Part shown: positions 1 to 11,358 of the stretch, piece by piece
Layout: the number at the start of each line of letters is the position of its first letter
Position numbering within the stretch: position 1 is the stretch's first letter
NCBI GenBank assembly: GCA_000729835.1
Contig: JFHB01000001.1
Location: forward strand, 558,001 to 622,000
Source: Atkinsonella hypoxylon
Lineage: Eukaryota; Ascomycota; Sordariomycetes; Hypocreales; Clavicipitaceae
Direction of reading: 5' to 3'
DNA length: 64,000 bases
Notes under the pieces: generated by a model
What the model was told of the DNA's origin: nothing
The model's database searches: none
What the model saw: the letters and a program-made list of their open reading frames with translations, nothing else
Position numbers and translations under genes: made by a program

Positions 1-631
1 CTGCAACGGCAAGCGACGACTTGTTTGCTGCAGATTCGTCGTCGTTTGTGCGCAAGAGCGGCGTGTCATCGCCGACGTGGCCTGTCAGGAGGAGATTTCT
101 GAAAGCATCGACGTTTAGCGACTTTCTTCCGGCATTCGCAGCCTTCAGCACCTCTCCTTCTTCTTCCATCCTTTCTTTCTCGGGATCCTTGGGCCCTTCA
201 ATGTCGTAAGGGGTCTTGCTGAAGGGGTTTGCCTTTGCCGGGGCATTATGGGTGGTTGTCCCAGCTCGCGCATGTTGATGGAGCTGGTTCTGCGGCGGCG
301 GCGGCGACGGTGGTGATGGCGGGGTAGCTGTCCTCTCGCGGTCGCGCTCGTCTGTCGGCGCGCCGCTGAAGGCATCAAATGTGAGATGAGGATTGGAGTA
401 GCGAACCGTGTCGCTGGAGAGTGTTGAATGTGACGGAGGAGCGTCGCGTCTCCATTCTTGGGGATCTGGTGATGATGGTGGTGGTGACAGCACCCGGACC
501 TTCTTCACCGGCTTGCTCTTCCTGTTGCCGGACGCAAGGGCGTCTTCGCTGCGCAAGCTGGACTTGGGGCAGCTGGTGCGAGCAGTGTCAATGGTTCCGG
601 GTGCCTTCTTGCGAAACGGATTGGACGACAT
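1..631 (-). CDS. NPF-motif, proline-rich hypothetical protein (5' part, runs off the window)
   Basis: The reading frame opens at an ATG at 631 and stays open for 210 codons to the window edge, so the C-terminal part lies outside. The protein starts MSSNPFRKKAPG and is largely disordered: Ser/Pro-rich (PPSSPDP, TPPSPPSPPPP), with basic patches. A second NPF (KANPFSKTPYDIEGP) lies near residue 144, followed by an acidic helix (EKERMEEEGEVLKAA) and a more ordered stretch (LNVDAFRNLLLTG) that looks like the conserved core. NPF tripeptides are the classical ligands of EH domains in endocytic proteins; a link to endocytosis is inference only. Family not recognised. No intron is needed. The upstream 1.4 kb has no gene. 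Confidence 0.75.
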   Translation of the reverse strand, partial: MSSNPFRKKAPGTIDTARTSCPKSSLRSEDALASGNRKSKPVKKVRVLSPPPSSPDPQEWRRDAPPSHSTLSSDTVRYSNPHLTFDAFSGAPTDERDRERTATPPSPPSPPPPQNQLHQHARAGTTTHNAPAKANPFSKTPYDIEGPKDPEKERMEEEGEVLKAANAGRKSLNVDAFRNLLLTGHVGDDTPLLRTNDDESAANKSSLAVA

Positions 632-2060
632 AGCCGTGTTGGATTTTTCAGAGGTTGGTGCACGCGAGACTTGGCAGTATGGGAACAGGTGAGCCGGGCG
701 GTAAAGATTGTAATGGTGCTGATGATCAGCAACTCGGAGGTGACGCAGGCCCAAGGTGGAGGGAGGGGATAGATACCGTTCAGTACATACCAGGTACCTA
801 GGTGTCTACCTCGGGTGCCCGAGGAGGAGGCGTTTCTATAGGTATTGCCAGGTAGATAGCGCAACCCGCTGGATTGGGACAAGCACGAGATAGCAGACGT
901 CGGGGCGAAGCTTGCTCAGCTTTCCACTCAACCACTTAACCCAATCGGGCTCGTGGCCAGAGTCCAAGAGATGGCAGCATTTTCCCCCAGGTCCGCCCCC
1001 AGGTCCGGCGCAAGCAATGTCGATCTCTCGGTTCCTTTTCTGCGACAATGAGGCCCACCAATATCACGGCGCCACGACAAAAATGTGTCCTGCGATGACT
1101 TGCCCGCGCTTCCGGTTCCGGTTCCGGTTCGCACTTCTTGACCATAGGGTAGGTGGCAAGCAAGCATGGAGTCTAGGCTGCGGTAACTACCTTAGGTAGG
1201 TAGTTATTTGCCGTGATCAAAAAGTGGCGATGCATTTTGGCATGAGCAACCTTTGATCTTGACCTCTATAAAAGATACCAAATTTGCATAGACACCCGTG
1301 ACGAGAGAGCTGAACATCTGCCCTTTCTGCCAGCAGTGGTAGCCCTCGTGCACAACTATTAGTTATGCACTGACGAACTGGTCTGCAGCACAACACACGT
1401 GACTGCCTGGACCGCCCATCCCACTCCCAATCAGGTGTAAACAAACCGACACAGACCGCGTCGCAAAATATCGCATAGGGGAACTCCGAGTACACCAAAA
1501 TAATAACTACGCGTGCTACCGAACCAGATCGCTCGAGTCATTGTATGTCATTTCCCGTTCCCCCCTTCCCACCGAAACCTGTGGTATATAATTACATTTT
1601 GCGCCAACCACCCTATATTGCAAAGAGCGCAAAAGGCAATGCCATTTGCTGCCATCCTCACAACAGGCATCGCAAGAAATCCAACGCCTTCTCCCGGATC
1701 ATCGCCACCGAGAATCGAAAAACAGTGAAGCCAAAACCCTCGACGGGAAATGATAGAATCAAGTCGTGCCGCAGAGTGGGGCATACACCCCACCTATATC
1801 GCGCGACAACCCATTTCTCCACAGCGTGGCATGGAGTCGTTCTTTTAAGAATTTGATCACAGGCAAATGCCATCATCCTCATGCCCTGCGCCACCCGTGC
1901 GCGCGCAAAAGACGCGTACCCTTTTCGATCCCTGACCAAACAGCAAAAATCCAGATGAAACCAGCCTTCCCTGAGCCGCGCCCGTAGATATTGAAGCCTT
2001 GAACGCCGTAACCACTCATTAAGCAAGAAAGTGTATCCGATTGACCAAATAAGAAACCAC
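632..2060. other. intergenic, no gene seen
   Basis: Spacer between the start of the NPF-motif gene and the 3' end of histone H1. It holds an ACCTAGGT element at about 795, a TTCCGG hexamer repeat at 1109-1130 and a TTAGGTAGGTAG stretch near 1193. The short open frames show no recognisable family. Confidence 0.6.
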
Positions 2061-2945
2061 CTATGCCTTCCCAGCAGCGACCTTTTTGGTAGCGGCAGCC
2101 TTCTTTGGTGCAGCAGCCTTTTTGGTGACAGGCTTTGTCGTCTTGGTGACGCGGCCAGTCTTGGTCTTGGTCAAAGCAGAATCGGACTACAAATGTCAGT
2201 AAATAGCTCCAAGCATGGATCCAGGATTCAAAACATCAAGCATCGTACCTTGGCGGCGGCAGTCTTCTTTGTGGTAGTGGCAGCAGCAGTCTTCTTAGGA
2301 GCGGCCTTCTTGGGAGCGGCAGAAGCCTTCTTCTCGGCCTTGGCAGCAGTGGTAGCCTTGGGAACAGCCTTCTTGACGGCGGGTTTCTTAACACTCTCCT
2401 TCTTAGCAGCTGGCTTCTTAGGCTCAGCCTTCTTCTTGGCCAGCTTGGTACCACCCGATGGACCCTTGGGCTGAGCAAAGATACCCTTGTCAACACCCGT
2501 CTTCAGGGCCTTGTTGAAGAGCGAATCGAACATGTTGTCCGTGACGCTGAGGTTGTTGTTGGCCTTGACATACTTCTTCAGGGACTGACGGCTAGAGCCA
2601 TTGCGGTCCTTGAGCTGTTCCGAATGAGTTAGTATGAGTGAATGAACAACAGTGTGGTGTAGATGGCTTGACCGAGTTAATCCATGATGACGCCACGATG
2701 ATCAGACAGCAGTCGAGACATCATGCTATTTATGAAAACCCGTTGCCTTTCTACTAAGCACGATGCGCTGGCTATGATGGAATAGTGACACATACGTTGA
2801 CGATAGCATCTGTGATCATGTCCTATTGTGAGGATCAGTAAACTGCATCCTGAAGACTGTAAATGAACGCGAAAGGACAAACCTGGTAGCTGGCATGAGT
2901 AGGCTTAGCCTTGGGCGCAGCACCGTCAGTCTTCTTAGGAGGCAT
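2061..2945 (-). CDS. Histone H1 (linker histone)
   Basis: The linker histone binds nucleosomes at the DNA entry/exit point and compacts chromatin in the nucleus. Four exons read 2945-2883, 2822-2796, 2614-2249 and 2186-2061, joined by GT-AG introns of 59, 181 and 62 nt, giving 193 residues. The N-terminus is MPPKKTDGAAPKAKPTHASYQ (the first 20 residues shown directly by exon 1), then a winged-helix H15 domain: DMITDAIVNLKDRNGSSRQS, LKKYVKANN, FDSLFNKALKTGVDKG, FAQPKGPSGG. A long Lys/Ala/Pro tail follows (repeats of KKA, AAPKK), the usual DNA-compacting C-terminus. The second exon is only 27 nt. Each splice junction keeps frame and restores the conserved domain. A TATA-like element lies about 210 bp upstream. 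Most filamentous fungi carry one H1 gene, so this is probably the only copy. Confidence 0.97.
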
Positions 2946-3154
2946 TGTGAGTGATTGGTGACAAAGAGCCTTAAAAAGCGTGTAAGTGATGTTGGTGATG
3001 AGCTGGCTTTATTTGCAAAAGAAACAAGATGCGACTGAATCTGACTCGGCGGCGGCAGAATAAAAGAAGCGGATTAAACAAAGTGTGAGGATCGAAGGGG
3101 AAGCAAGAACGGTCAGGACCGACTACGTCGGGCGCGTGGAGGGGATGGGGCTTG

Positions 3155-3162
3155 TTTATATA
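3155..3162 (-). promoter_or_regulatory. TATA-like box of histone H1
   Basis: On the minus strand the sequence is TATATAAA, about 210 bp upstream of the H1 start codon and followed by a pyrimidine-rich leader. Position and sequence suit a core promoter; transcription start is not visible. Confidence 0.45.
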
Positions 3163-3292
3163 TCGGGCGGGGGGGGAGAGCGCAATCAGTAAGTAGGTAA
3201 CTACCTAGTTAGCTCTTGCCTTCGCGGCAGAGGTGTGTCGTGTCGCACCGACAAGAGGACCGGCGCAGGCACAAAATCGAACCAGCCGACCG

Positions 3293-3381
3293 AGACCACG
3301 CCAGACCAGACCACGCCAGACCAGACCACGCCAGACCAGACCAGACCAGACCAGACCAAAACACACCACACCACACCACAT
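3293..3381. repeat. GACCA / GACCACGCCAGACCA tandem repeat
   Basis: A 15-nt unit (GACCACGCCAGACCA) is repeated about three times and then collapses to 5-nt GACCA units and a CACAC tail. It lies upstream of the H1 promoter. Confidence 0.9.
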
Positions 3382-6128
3382 CTAGACAGACGCAGACTGC
3401 ACTCGGCATCCAGGACGCTCGACATGCACATGGACAAACGTGGACTTGCAGACCCTGCCGCGAAGGGGAGGGATCCGCCCGAGCAAAACGGTCTCGAAGA
3501 ACTGCTGGGACTGGCTCATGCCCCCTCCAATAGCTCGACTGAGCTTCTTTCGTAGCCCGTGATGCGTCATGCAGTTATTTTTTACGGCAATGCCACTTCA
3601 TATAAACGTTGTGCTGACGCAGTTTATCGTGAAAGATCTATCGTTACGGATCCTTATGACGCAGCGTTTGTTTGTCCACGGCTTCTCCCTCTTCCCTCTC
3701 CCTCTTCCCTCTCTCGTCCTCCTCCTTCCTCCTCCTCGTTCTGGGGCGAGGGGGGTGGAAGCACGAGACCTTGACAGCTCAAGTGACCAGCGCAGCCCAT
3801 TGAGTTTGGCTCGCTCTCCCAGCTTGCGGCTTACAGACAAGTCCTATTACCGACTGGTCCAGCTGTTCTGATCCATCTCCCGGCTGGGGCAGTTGGGGCA
3901 GTTGGGGCAGAATTGCTTGCTTTAGCGCGACGGCGCGCCACATCAGGCGGCTCTCTGCAATAACCTGGGAGACTTCAAGACTACTTTCGTGGGTACCTCT
4001 TATCAGCATCCCGTCTGCCGCGCAAATCCACCTGCACGCTGGTGCCTATACGCAAGCCAAGCCAGCTGACTGCGATAGCCGTTAGCCACACCCGAGTACC
4101 GCGGCCACGCCAGCTGCGGTACTCGCCAAGTCTCACCTCGACCACCTGGGCACACTACACTCTCCAAGTGACATGGGGGCCGCCCCTGTTTGTTGTGTTG
4201 GGTGTTATGGATCAAAAAATCGGCGCCAATTCTTCCAAAATAATACTTGTCCGGTGACCAATTTTCTGATTGGCCGCGTTCAACATCACTTCTTTGCCCC
4301 AGTACCCTTTTGTGTGATCTGAGATGGGTTGAACAGCAACCGCCCACCACCCTTCGAATCTTGATGTTCCCGTTTCCCCTTCTTTTCCCTCCTCGCTTTC
4401 CCTTTCCTTGTAGCCTCTGAATTGTGCGAACCAGACCCTCCATTACAATTTTGCATGAGTCATTCATTGGCAAATAGCATTTCCTGACATTTCCCCCCCT
4501 CCCTCTTGCCACGTAGACGCCATCCCCCACCCATCCCAACACGACAACTCGTTGTCGCATTCTGCATTGCCGTCGACTCCTCCGCTCTTGTGGTAATTCG
4601 CATATTGCCGTTGGTGTAGAATGTCGGTTGCTGTCAGGTGATGCTGTTTTTCGTTTAATTTGCGCATGCCCTGGGTCTTTGCTTACCCACTCTGTCCAAA
4701 GTCACTTTGGCGAGGTGGTTGAAAGGATGTGTGCGCAACTGGCGACAACCCCCGCCACGCGCAATTGACCTGAAGCTATCTACAACCACGCCTCCACGGA
4801 CCGGCACTCAATAGACAAGGGCCAACAAATATTGTAAAGATCACATTCCGGGTGACTTCTCTTGTCATGACAATGCTCTGTAGTCTGCGCGTTTGGATAT
4901 CGTAGCTTATCTAGATTCGAGGTTGCGGATTAGCGAGGACTTTCACGTTGGGGGTCGCGACCGAAGCGTCCAAGACTCAGTCGACCATGCTTCGGGCGCA
5001 TTCGTCCGACAGTCGCAATCACGGCTGATCTGCATGAAAATCCGACATATTAGCTTTTTATCGCTTTCTGAAAATGGCCCACATCAAAAAACCCAAAAAT
5101 CCAGCTCAATTTGGCGCACCGAGGTGGCGGGAGACAGCATCTTGCAAAGTGGATTTCTATTTGGCGGTCAGGAATCATCTTGGCGACCGCAAACGCAGCG
5201 TCCAAGTTTACGCCCTAGAATTCAGCTGTTTTCGAACCAATTTTTCGTGTAATGAGATATAACTTGAAGTGTCAAAATTTCTTTCAAGTAAGGCTTAACT
5301 GATATTATTAATCTTTTGGCGTTTCCCACATTCCCATGCCATCTTCTGTGATTCCTCCCTCGAAGCCGCGATGGCTTCACTTGGATGCGTGTCTGACTTG
5401 GACGAATTGGAGGCCCACTGCACCACATTGAGGCAATATTATTTCGAGTCAAATCCCTCAGAAGCAAGAACAATGCTCTTGAGGGTGACAGCTATCCTCA
5501 TTCAAGAGCATCCTCGCACGATTGATTCGTAACTGCTCTCCTAACGCTCGGTCACGCAATGGTGGTAACTAATCCTGCTATGGATGTCAGCACAAGTCCG
5601 CTCATATTTGGACATACCAGCCGATATTGTGCCTTGAGGCCCTATGAACAGCGACAAGGAGTGGATCAATCCCATCTCCCAGCTTACGATACCTATTCCC
5701 AAGCTTGTAGGTGGTGTGGAACGACTGCCAAGTGAAATTGTTGTCTGAACAATCGGCCATCCGACGCTCAGTCAAGACACTGCGAGTCGATATCAATCAA
5801 TAATCTATGAACGAGCATCCTTCCAATTGTCCTGCAAAAAACTAGAGCAGATTTTCTGTCCCCTTGCAAATACAAGTTTCAAAATGGCAGGCTTGCGCGA
5901 CAACAACCTGGCGTTTGCGACGGCTTGGCGCGCTTACAATGGCGAGAGGATGGCTCTTTGGTTTGTAGTCGACTTACTCGACTTACACGAGGTGTCGCGA
6001 GTGGGGCCTGCCTGAACGTGTCCCCTTGTGACTACTCACGTGACTACCGTATTGTTCCATTTTTCTTAACCATTTTGGGCAAAGAACTCTTGGTGGGGGA
6101 CGAAAGTCGGCGCGAGCAATGCCAAAGG

Positions 6129-6153
6129 AAAAAAAAAAAAAAAAAAAAAAAAA
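6129..6153. repeat. poly(A) run of 25
   Basis: Uninterrupted A run in the H1-sec24 spacer. It may be a retroposition tail or simple slippage; no target-site duplication was identified. Confidence 0.9.
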
Positions 6154-6302
6154 GGTCAAAAATCAAGTCCATTAATTTTCTTTGCCGTGCAATACGGAAT
6201 AAATGTATCGCTTACGTGTGGGAAATGCCGAGGTTGGAGAGTTTATTTGACATTAGGGTGGTAGCGAACGTTGAAGGTGGTTGGTGCGCTAACAAATGTT
6301 GT

Positions 6303-6490
6303 TATAAAAAGGCGTCCTGCTTTCGCTGCACAAATGCCATCTCAGACACACGATGATTTCCCGCCGGCACAAGAACTATGTCAAAGTCCTCATCTGCCAT
6401 AATCAGAGCATCCGCAAGACGCAGTGTCATTGACGCATAGCCTTGGGCGTGGTAAAGCGTCGAAGGGCCGGCGTAGATATATATATTCAA
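6303..6490 (-). pseudogene. Fragment resembling the C-terminus of a peptidase S9 (prolyl-oligopeptidase/DPP-type) domain
   Basis: The minus strand encodes an open stretch of about 60 residues ending at a TAA at 6303: ...SMTLRLADALIMADEDFD, then IVLVPAGNHR and FVQRKQDAFL. This fits the end of S9 alpha/beta hydrolase domains, where a 'T..LVDALI.A...FD' helix is followed by a strand ending in 'P..NH' (the His of the catalytic triad) and a final '..RR..FF' helix. The nucleophile and Asp regions and the propeller domain are missing: upstream lies only non-coding sequence and then sec24 on the other strand. It is read as a relic of a lost gene. Family assignment is from memory of the motif pattern and needs a profile search. 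Confidence 0.45.
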
Positions 6491-6805
6491 TGGCGCGATT
6501 TCTTGTGCTTTTACCCGACTTTCCTGCAGGCCAATGAGAATCCAGGCACTCCTCGGCTGCACTCCAATGAGGGGAGAACGGGAGTGAGCCAACCTACATT
6601 ACATGCATGTACTCCGTAGCGTAGAGATTCCAGAGAGGCTTCGAAAAGGCCAGCAAAGCAACACGCTACGCCACCTCTCCGTATCGAACAAGAGGCCTCG
6701 ACATGAACGCATCAGCTAATCAGCCAATCGATTCACTGACTACGATGACATGGCAGCCATTTGATATTTGATATCGGCCCAGATTGATTTTATGATTTCC
6801 GAGGG

Positions 6806-6834
6806 TTTTATTTATTTATTTATTTATTTTATTA
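6806..6834. repeat. TTTA tetranucleotide repeat
   Basis: About six to seven TTTA units about 275 bp upstream of the sec24 start codon; a possible nucleosome-poor promoter element. Confidence 0.85.
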
Positions 6835-7104
6835 CTTACATGTTACCTTCCACTTTTTCTGCTTCACTTCCTCACCTACTTCGTCGCGGGCCTTGCATTA
6901 TCTAACCTGCGCTTCATCAGTGTGGGCTTCGGCATAATACCATAATAAACCTTGGAACACAGCACCGAGCAGCTACCTAGGTAGTCAGGCCTGGGACCTT
7001 CCTGGTGAGCCCGTGTCCCATCAGCAACCAACGCCACCTTTTCTCGGCAAGAGACTTGCTCGAGTTCATACTTCTCTCCCACGTCGTCGAGTTACCTCGC
7101 TGCC

Positions 7105-10100
7105 ATGGCCGACTATTCGCAATATCATGCCCTCGGCCAGGGCTTGAATCCCGACCCGAACGACCCGAACGACCCGAAGCGAAACAATGCTCCTGCGCAA
7201 CCACCATACCAGCAACAAACTCCTGCATATGGAGCTCCTGCGCCCTACCACATGCAACTGCAGCAGCAGCAGCAGCATCAATCTCCTCCACCACAGCCAC
7301 CCATGGTAGGATATCCTGCAACGGGAGCTGGCTACGGGATGTCCCAAGACCAAAACTCCCAAGGAGGCTTGGCTCAGCCTGGATCTGACGCCGCTCTTGC
7401 TTCCCAAATGGGCGGCATGAGTTTGGGTGACGGACAAACCACCGTTCGGAAGAAGAAGAAAGATCGCCATGCTTATCATATGGTGGAAGCTACAGGCTCT
7501 TCTCAAGCATTCAATGGCATGCCTCCTCACGGATCCAACCCGAACCAATTCATCCCCAGTCCTGTCCAAGGGCAGCCTGGGGCTCCTGGCTTTGGCAATC
7601 AGTTTGGCAGCCTCCAAGGCACTCCTCAATCGTTGAATTCGACTCAATTCCCAAGTCCAGGCAATGCTCCGTTCGCTCCGTTCGCTCCAGCAGCGCCCGT
7701 AGACTTTGCGTCCGGCAATGGATCTGCAGATGCCACCGCTAGCATCTCGACATCTGGGCCGGCCAAGGTCTCCTTGGACGACATGCCTAGCATTCCAGTA
7801 TCCCGCGATTCAGTCCAGCCATATTTTCTCAAGAACATCTATCCCACTTTCGAGCGCCATGTTCCACCACCTGCGACCGTTTCGTTCGTTGCCTACGACC
7901 AGGGCAATGCCTCTCCAAAATACGCACGACTAACTTTGAATAATATTCCTGCAACCTCGGACGGCCTACAAGCTACCGGTCTTCCTCTCGGTCTACTGTT
8001 GCAGCCCCTGGCACCTCTCCAGCCGGGTGAGACCGAAATACCCGTGCTCGACTTTGGCGACACAGGGCCTCCACGATGTCGCCGATGCCGTGCATACATA
8101 AATCCATTCATGATGTTTAGATCTGGCGGCAACAAGTTTGTCTGCAACTTGTGTACTCACCCTAATGACACACCTTCCGAATACTTCTGCGCACTTAGTC
8201 CTCAGGGCGTCCGCGTAGATCGAGATCAGCGACCAGAGCTTCATCGCGGTACGGTCGAATTTGTTGTTCCTAAGGAGTATTGGACGAGAGAACCGGTTGG
8301 TTTGCGATGGCTCTTTGTTATTGACGTGACACAGGAATCATACAACAAGGGCTTCCTGGAAACGTTCTGTGACGGCATTCTCGCAGCTCTTTATGGAGGG
8401 GACGATCAAGAAGAAGACGAGAATGGCATTCTCAAGAGACGGGTGCCTGAAGGAGCCAAGGTGGGATTCGTCACCTATGATAAGGACATCCATTTCTACA
8501 GCATGCACGTAAGTCTAGCCCATCTGGGAGCGTTTGAGTCGCAAGGCAAGATGAAAAGACGAGTACTCATCATGCCGAAATTTTAGGCCGGCTTAGAACA
8601 ACCCCAAATGCTTATCATGCCTGATCTCGAGGATCCATTCCTGCCTCTCGGCGAGGGCTTGTTTGTCGACCCGTACGAATCCAAGACTCTCATCACTTCG
8701 CTTTTGACAAAACTTCCTGAAATGTTCTCAAACGTCAAGAATCCAGAACCCGCTCTGCTTGCTACCCTGAATGCGGCCCTAGCAGCGTTAGAGACGACTG
8801 GTGGTAAAATCGTCTGCTCGTGCTCTGCCTTACCTACCTGGGGTCCAGGCAGACTGTTCATGCGTGATGATGGCAACCAAGCCGGCGGAGAGCTCGATAA
8901 GAAGCTATACACCACGGAGCATCCTGCCTGGAAGAAGGTAGCTGAGAAGATGGCAGGCGCCGGAGTTGGTGTTGACTTTTTCCTCGCTGCTCCTTCAGGA
9001 GGCTATCTCGACATTGCTACCATCGGTAAGAATAACACAACGCTGCAGCTTGAGTCTAGCTAATATTGGATGTTGATAGGCCATGTGTCTGCCACTACCG
9101 GTGGCGAAACGTTCTACTACCCCAATTTCATCGCAGCACGAGATGGTCCCAAGCTGTCAGCCGAGGTCAGCCACACGGTGACTCGACTTACTGGTTTCCA
9201 AGCTCTGATGAAGGTCCGATGCTCCAACGGCCTACAAATCGGAGCCTATCACGGCAATTTTGTGCAACATACCTTCGGAGCCGATCTCGAAATTGGCGTC
9301 ATCGACGCAGACAAGGCGATGGCGGTGTCATTTAGCTACGATGGTAAGCTGGATTCCAAGCTGGATGCTCATTTCCAGTCTGCCTTGTTGTATACCACTG
9401 CCTCTGGTCAACGGAGAGTGCGCTGCTCTAATATCATCGCGAGCGTGAGCGAGACCTCCAAGGAGTCTGGTATGCGTGAGCAAGGCGTTCGAACGTGCAT
9501 GAAGTTTGTGGATCAAGATGCAGTAGTCGCTCTTCTGGCCAAGGAAGCGTGCACAAAACTTTCCACGACGTCGAGCAATCTCAAGGAGATTCGAAGCTCG
9601 CTCACAGAGCGAACGATTGATATCATGGCGTGCTACCGAAAACACTCGTCGCAACAGCATCCTGCCGGCCAACTTGTGATGCCCGAGAGACTCAAAGAGT
9701 TTTGCATGTACATGCTCGGGCTCACCAAGTGCAGAGCCTTCAAGAGTGGCGTCGAGAACTCTGACAGGAGGGTTCACGAGATGCGCATGATTCGCTCCAT
9801 GGGCGCATTGGAACTAAGTCTCTATCTCTACCCTCGCATGATTCCACTTCATAACCTGCAACCGGAAGAAGGCTTTGCAGATCCAGAGACAGGTCATCTG
9901 AAGCTACCGCCTTCAATACGAGCCTCGTTCTCGCGCATCGAACCCGGCGGTGTATACCTCGTCGACAACGGCCAGCAATGTCTCTTGTGGTTCCACTCAC
10001 AAACATCGCCGAATCTCGTCTCGGACCTCTTTGGAGAAGGCAAGGACTCGCTCAAGAGCCTGGACGCATTCACATCGTCATTGCCCGTCCTGGAAACACA

Positions 10101-10499
10101 TTTGAATGCGCAAGTCCGCAACATTATCGAGTTCCTCAAGACGATGCGAGGCTCGAAAGGTCTAACCCTCCAACTCGCTCGTCAAGGAATTGACGGCGCG
10201 GAATATGAGTTTGCCCGCATGCTGGTCGAGGATCGCAATAACGAGGCACAGAATTACGTGGACTGGCTGGTTCACGTGCATCGTGGCGTCCAACTTGAGG
10301 TACGTACGATACGCAATCCCTTTGTTTGGTTATTTTTTTTTTTTGTTCTTTGTCCTTGCAAATTGATGACTTCTCGTTCTCTTGCTATACACAGCTAACA
10401 GTACATGTCTTTCAGCTTAGCGGCCAGCGCAAGAAAGAAAGCGAATCTGATCTGAATACCCTGTCCAATTTCACTGGTCTTCGGCCAACGATGTGGTAG
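7105..10499 (+). CDS. sec24: Sec24, COPII vesicle coat cargo-binding subunit
   Basis: Sec24 pairs with Sec23 in the inner COPII coat and selects cargo at ER exit sites. Exons are 7105-8508, 8587-9025, 9080-10299 and 10416-10499 (introns 78, 54 and 116 nt), giving 1048 residues. The first about 200 residues are a Gln/Pro-rich disordered region with a DPNDPNDP repeat. The conserved part begins near SVQPYFLKNIYPTFERH. A zinc finger follows with Cys325, Cys328, Cys347 and Cys350 (CRRC...CNLC), then the trunk/vWA-like domain (WLFVIDVTQESYNKGF, KVGFVTYDKDIHFYS), the beta-sandwich (ATIGHVSATTGG, FYYPNF), the helical domain and a gelsolin-like domain (GGVYLVDNGQQCLLW). The product ends TGLRPTMW, as expected for the family. 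Each junction restores the family sequence across the splice. No missing motif was noted. Confidence 0.98.
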
Positions 10500-10952
10500 C
10501 AATGCCGAGAAGCGGGAAGCAGATGGAGATGGGGGTGGAAATAGCCATATGAAGGGAAGAGAGGCGAGGAGTTTGTGTAACGTACGTATGAGATGCGGAA
10601 GATACGATGAAGAATGGGACGACCATTTAGGACAGGGGTTTTACAAAAAAAAAATATATTAAGGCAGCATAAGTTCGAAACCATGTTCACTTTTCCGTAA
10701 ATCGTAAATAACCATAGCCAAAGCATAGGCAAGGCAAGGCAAGCGTAGAACGTACAGTAACTCCAAGCGAGTGTCAAGTAGTTAGAGTGCACTAACCTAG
10801 GTAGTGGGCAGAGAGAAAAGAAGCAAGTCCCATCCATCACAATCAATACAAAACATCCGAGCAAATACCTTGCCGTCATGATGAACCCGACCAGTGACAC
10901 GACAAGCCTTGTAGGCACCCATGACCAAAAAAACCCCAAAAAACCCAAAAAA

Positions 10953-11003
10953 ACCAACCAACCAACCAACCAACCAACAAACCAACCAACTAACCAACCA
11001 ACC
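10953..11003. repeat. CCAA tetranucleotide repeat
   Basis: Imperfect (CCAA)n array, preceded by an A-rich AAAACCC stretch. Confidence 0.9.
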
Positions 11004-11324
11004 ACTCACATCGTGCCCCGTACCATCTAGGAATGTAGCTGCGAAACCGAAGCAGGATCTGAGGCCCCCCCCAAAGCCAGAGCACGACCAACGGCGGGCA
11101 TCAAAGGGGCCTTGTCGGGCCATAACAGCGTTGCGCCGCTCGTCACGAAACGTGGCAGGTCGAAGAGGGCCATTTTCCTGTGTCTGAAACGGTATGGAAT
11201 ATCACATGGCGGTGAGGAATGTTCTTCAGGCGCAATCTAAGCAGGGGGCGAAGAGGGGTGGGTAACATGGTCTGGAATGACGCTCTCGTCCCGACCAACC
11301 CGCGAAACGGTGCCTGTTTGTTTG

Positions 11325-11358
11325 CCCCCCCCCCCAAAAAAAAAAAAAAAAAAAAAAA
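11325..11358. repeat. C-run directly followed by A-run
   Basis: Eleven C followed by more than twenty A; simple sequence in the spacer. Confidence 0.9.

Larger units (their letters stand above)
2946..7104. other. 4.2-kb divergent spacer between H1 and sec24
   Basis: Contains the H1 promoter, a GACCA-type tandem repeat (3293-3381), a run of 25 A (6129-6153), a decayed peptidase-like fragment (about 6303-6490), a TTTA tetramer repeat (6806-6834), a TACTCCGTA element (6610-6618) and a TACCTAGGTA palindrome (6974-6983) about 120 bp before the sec24 start. No intact gene is apparent. Confidence 0.6.
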
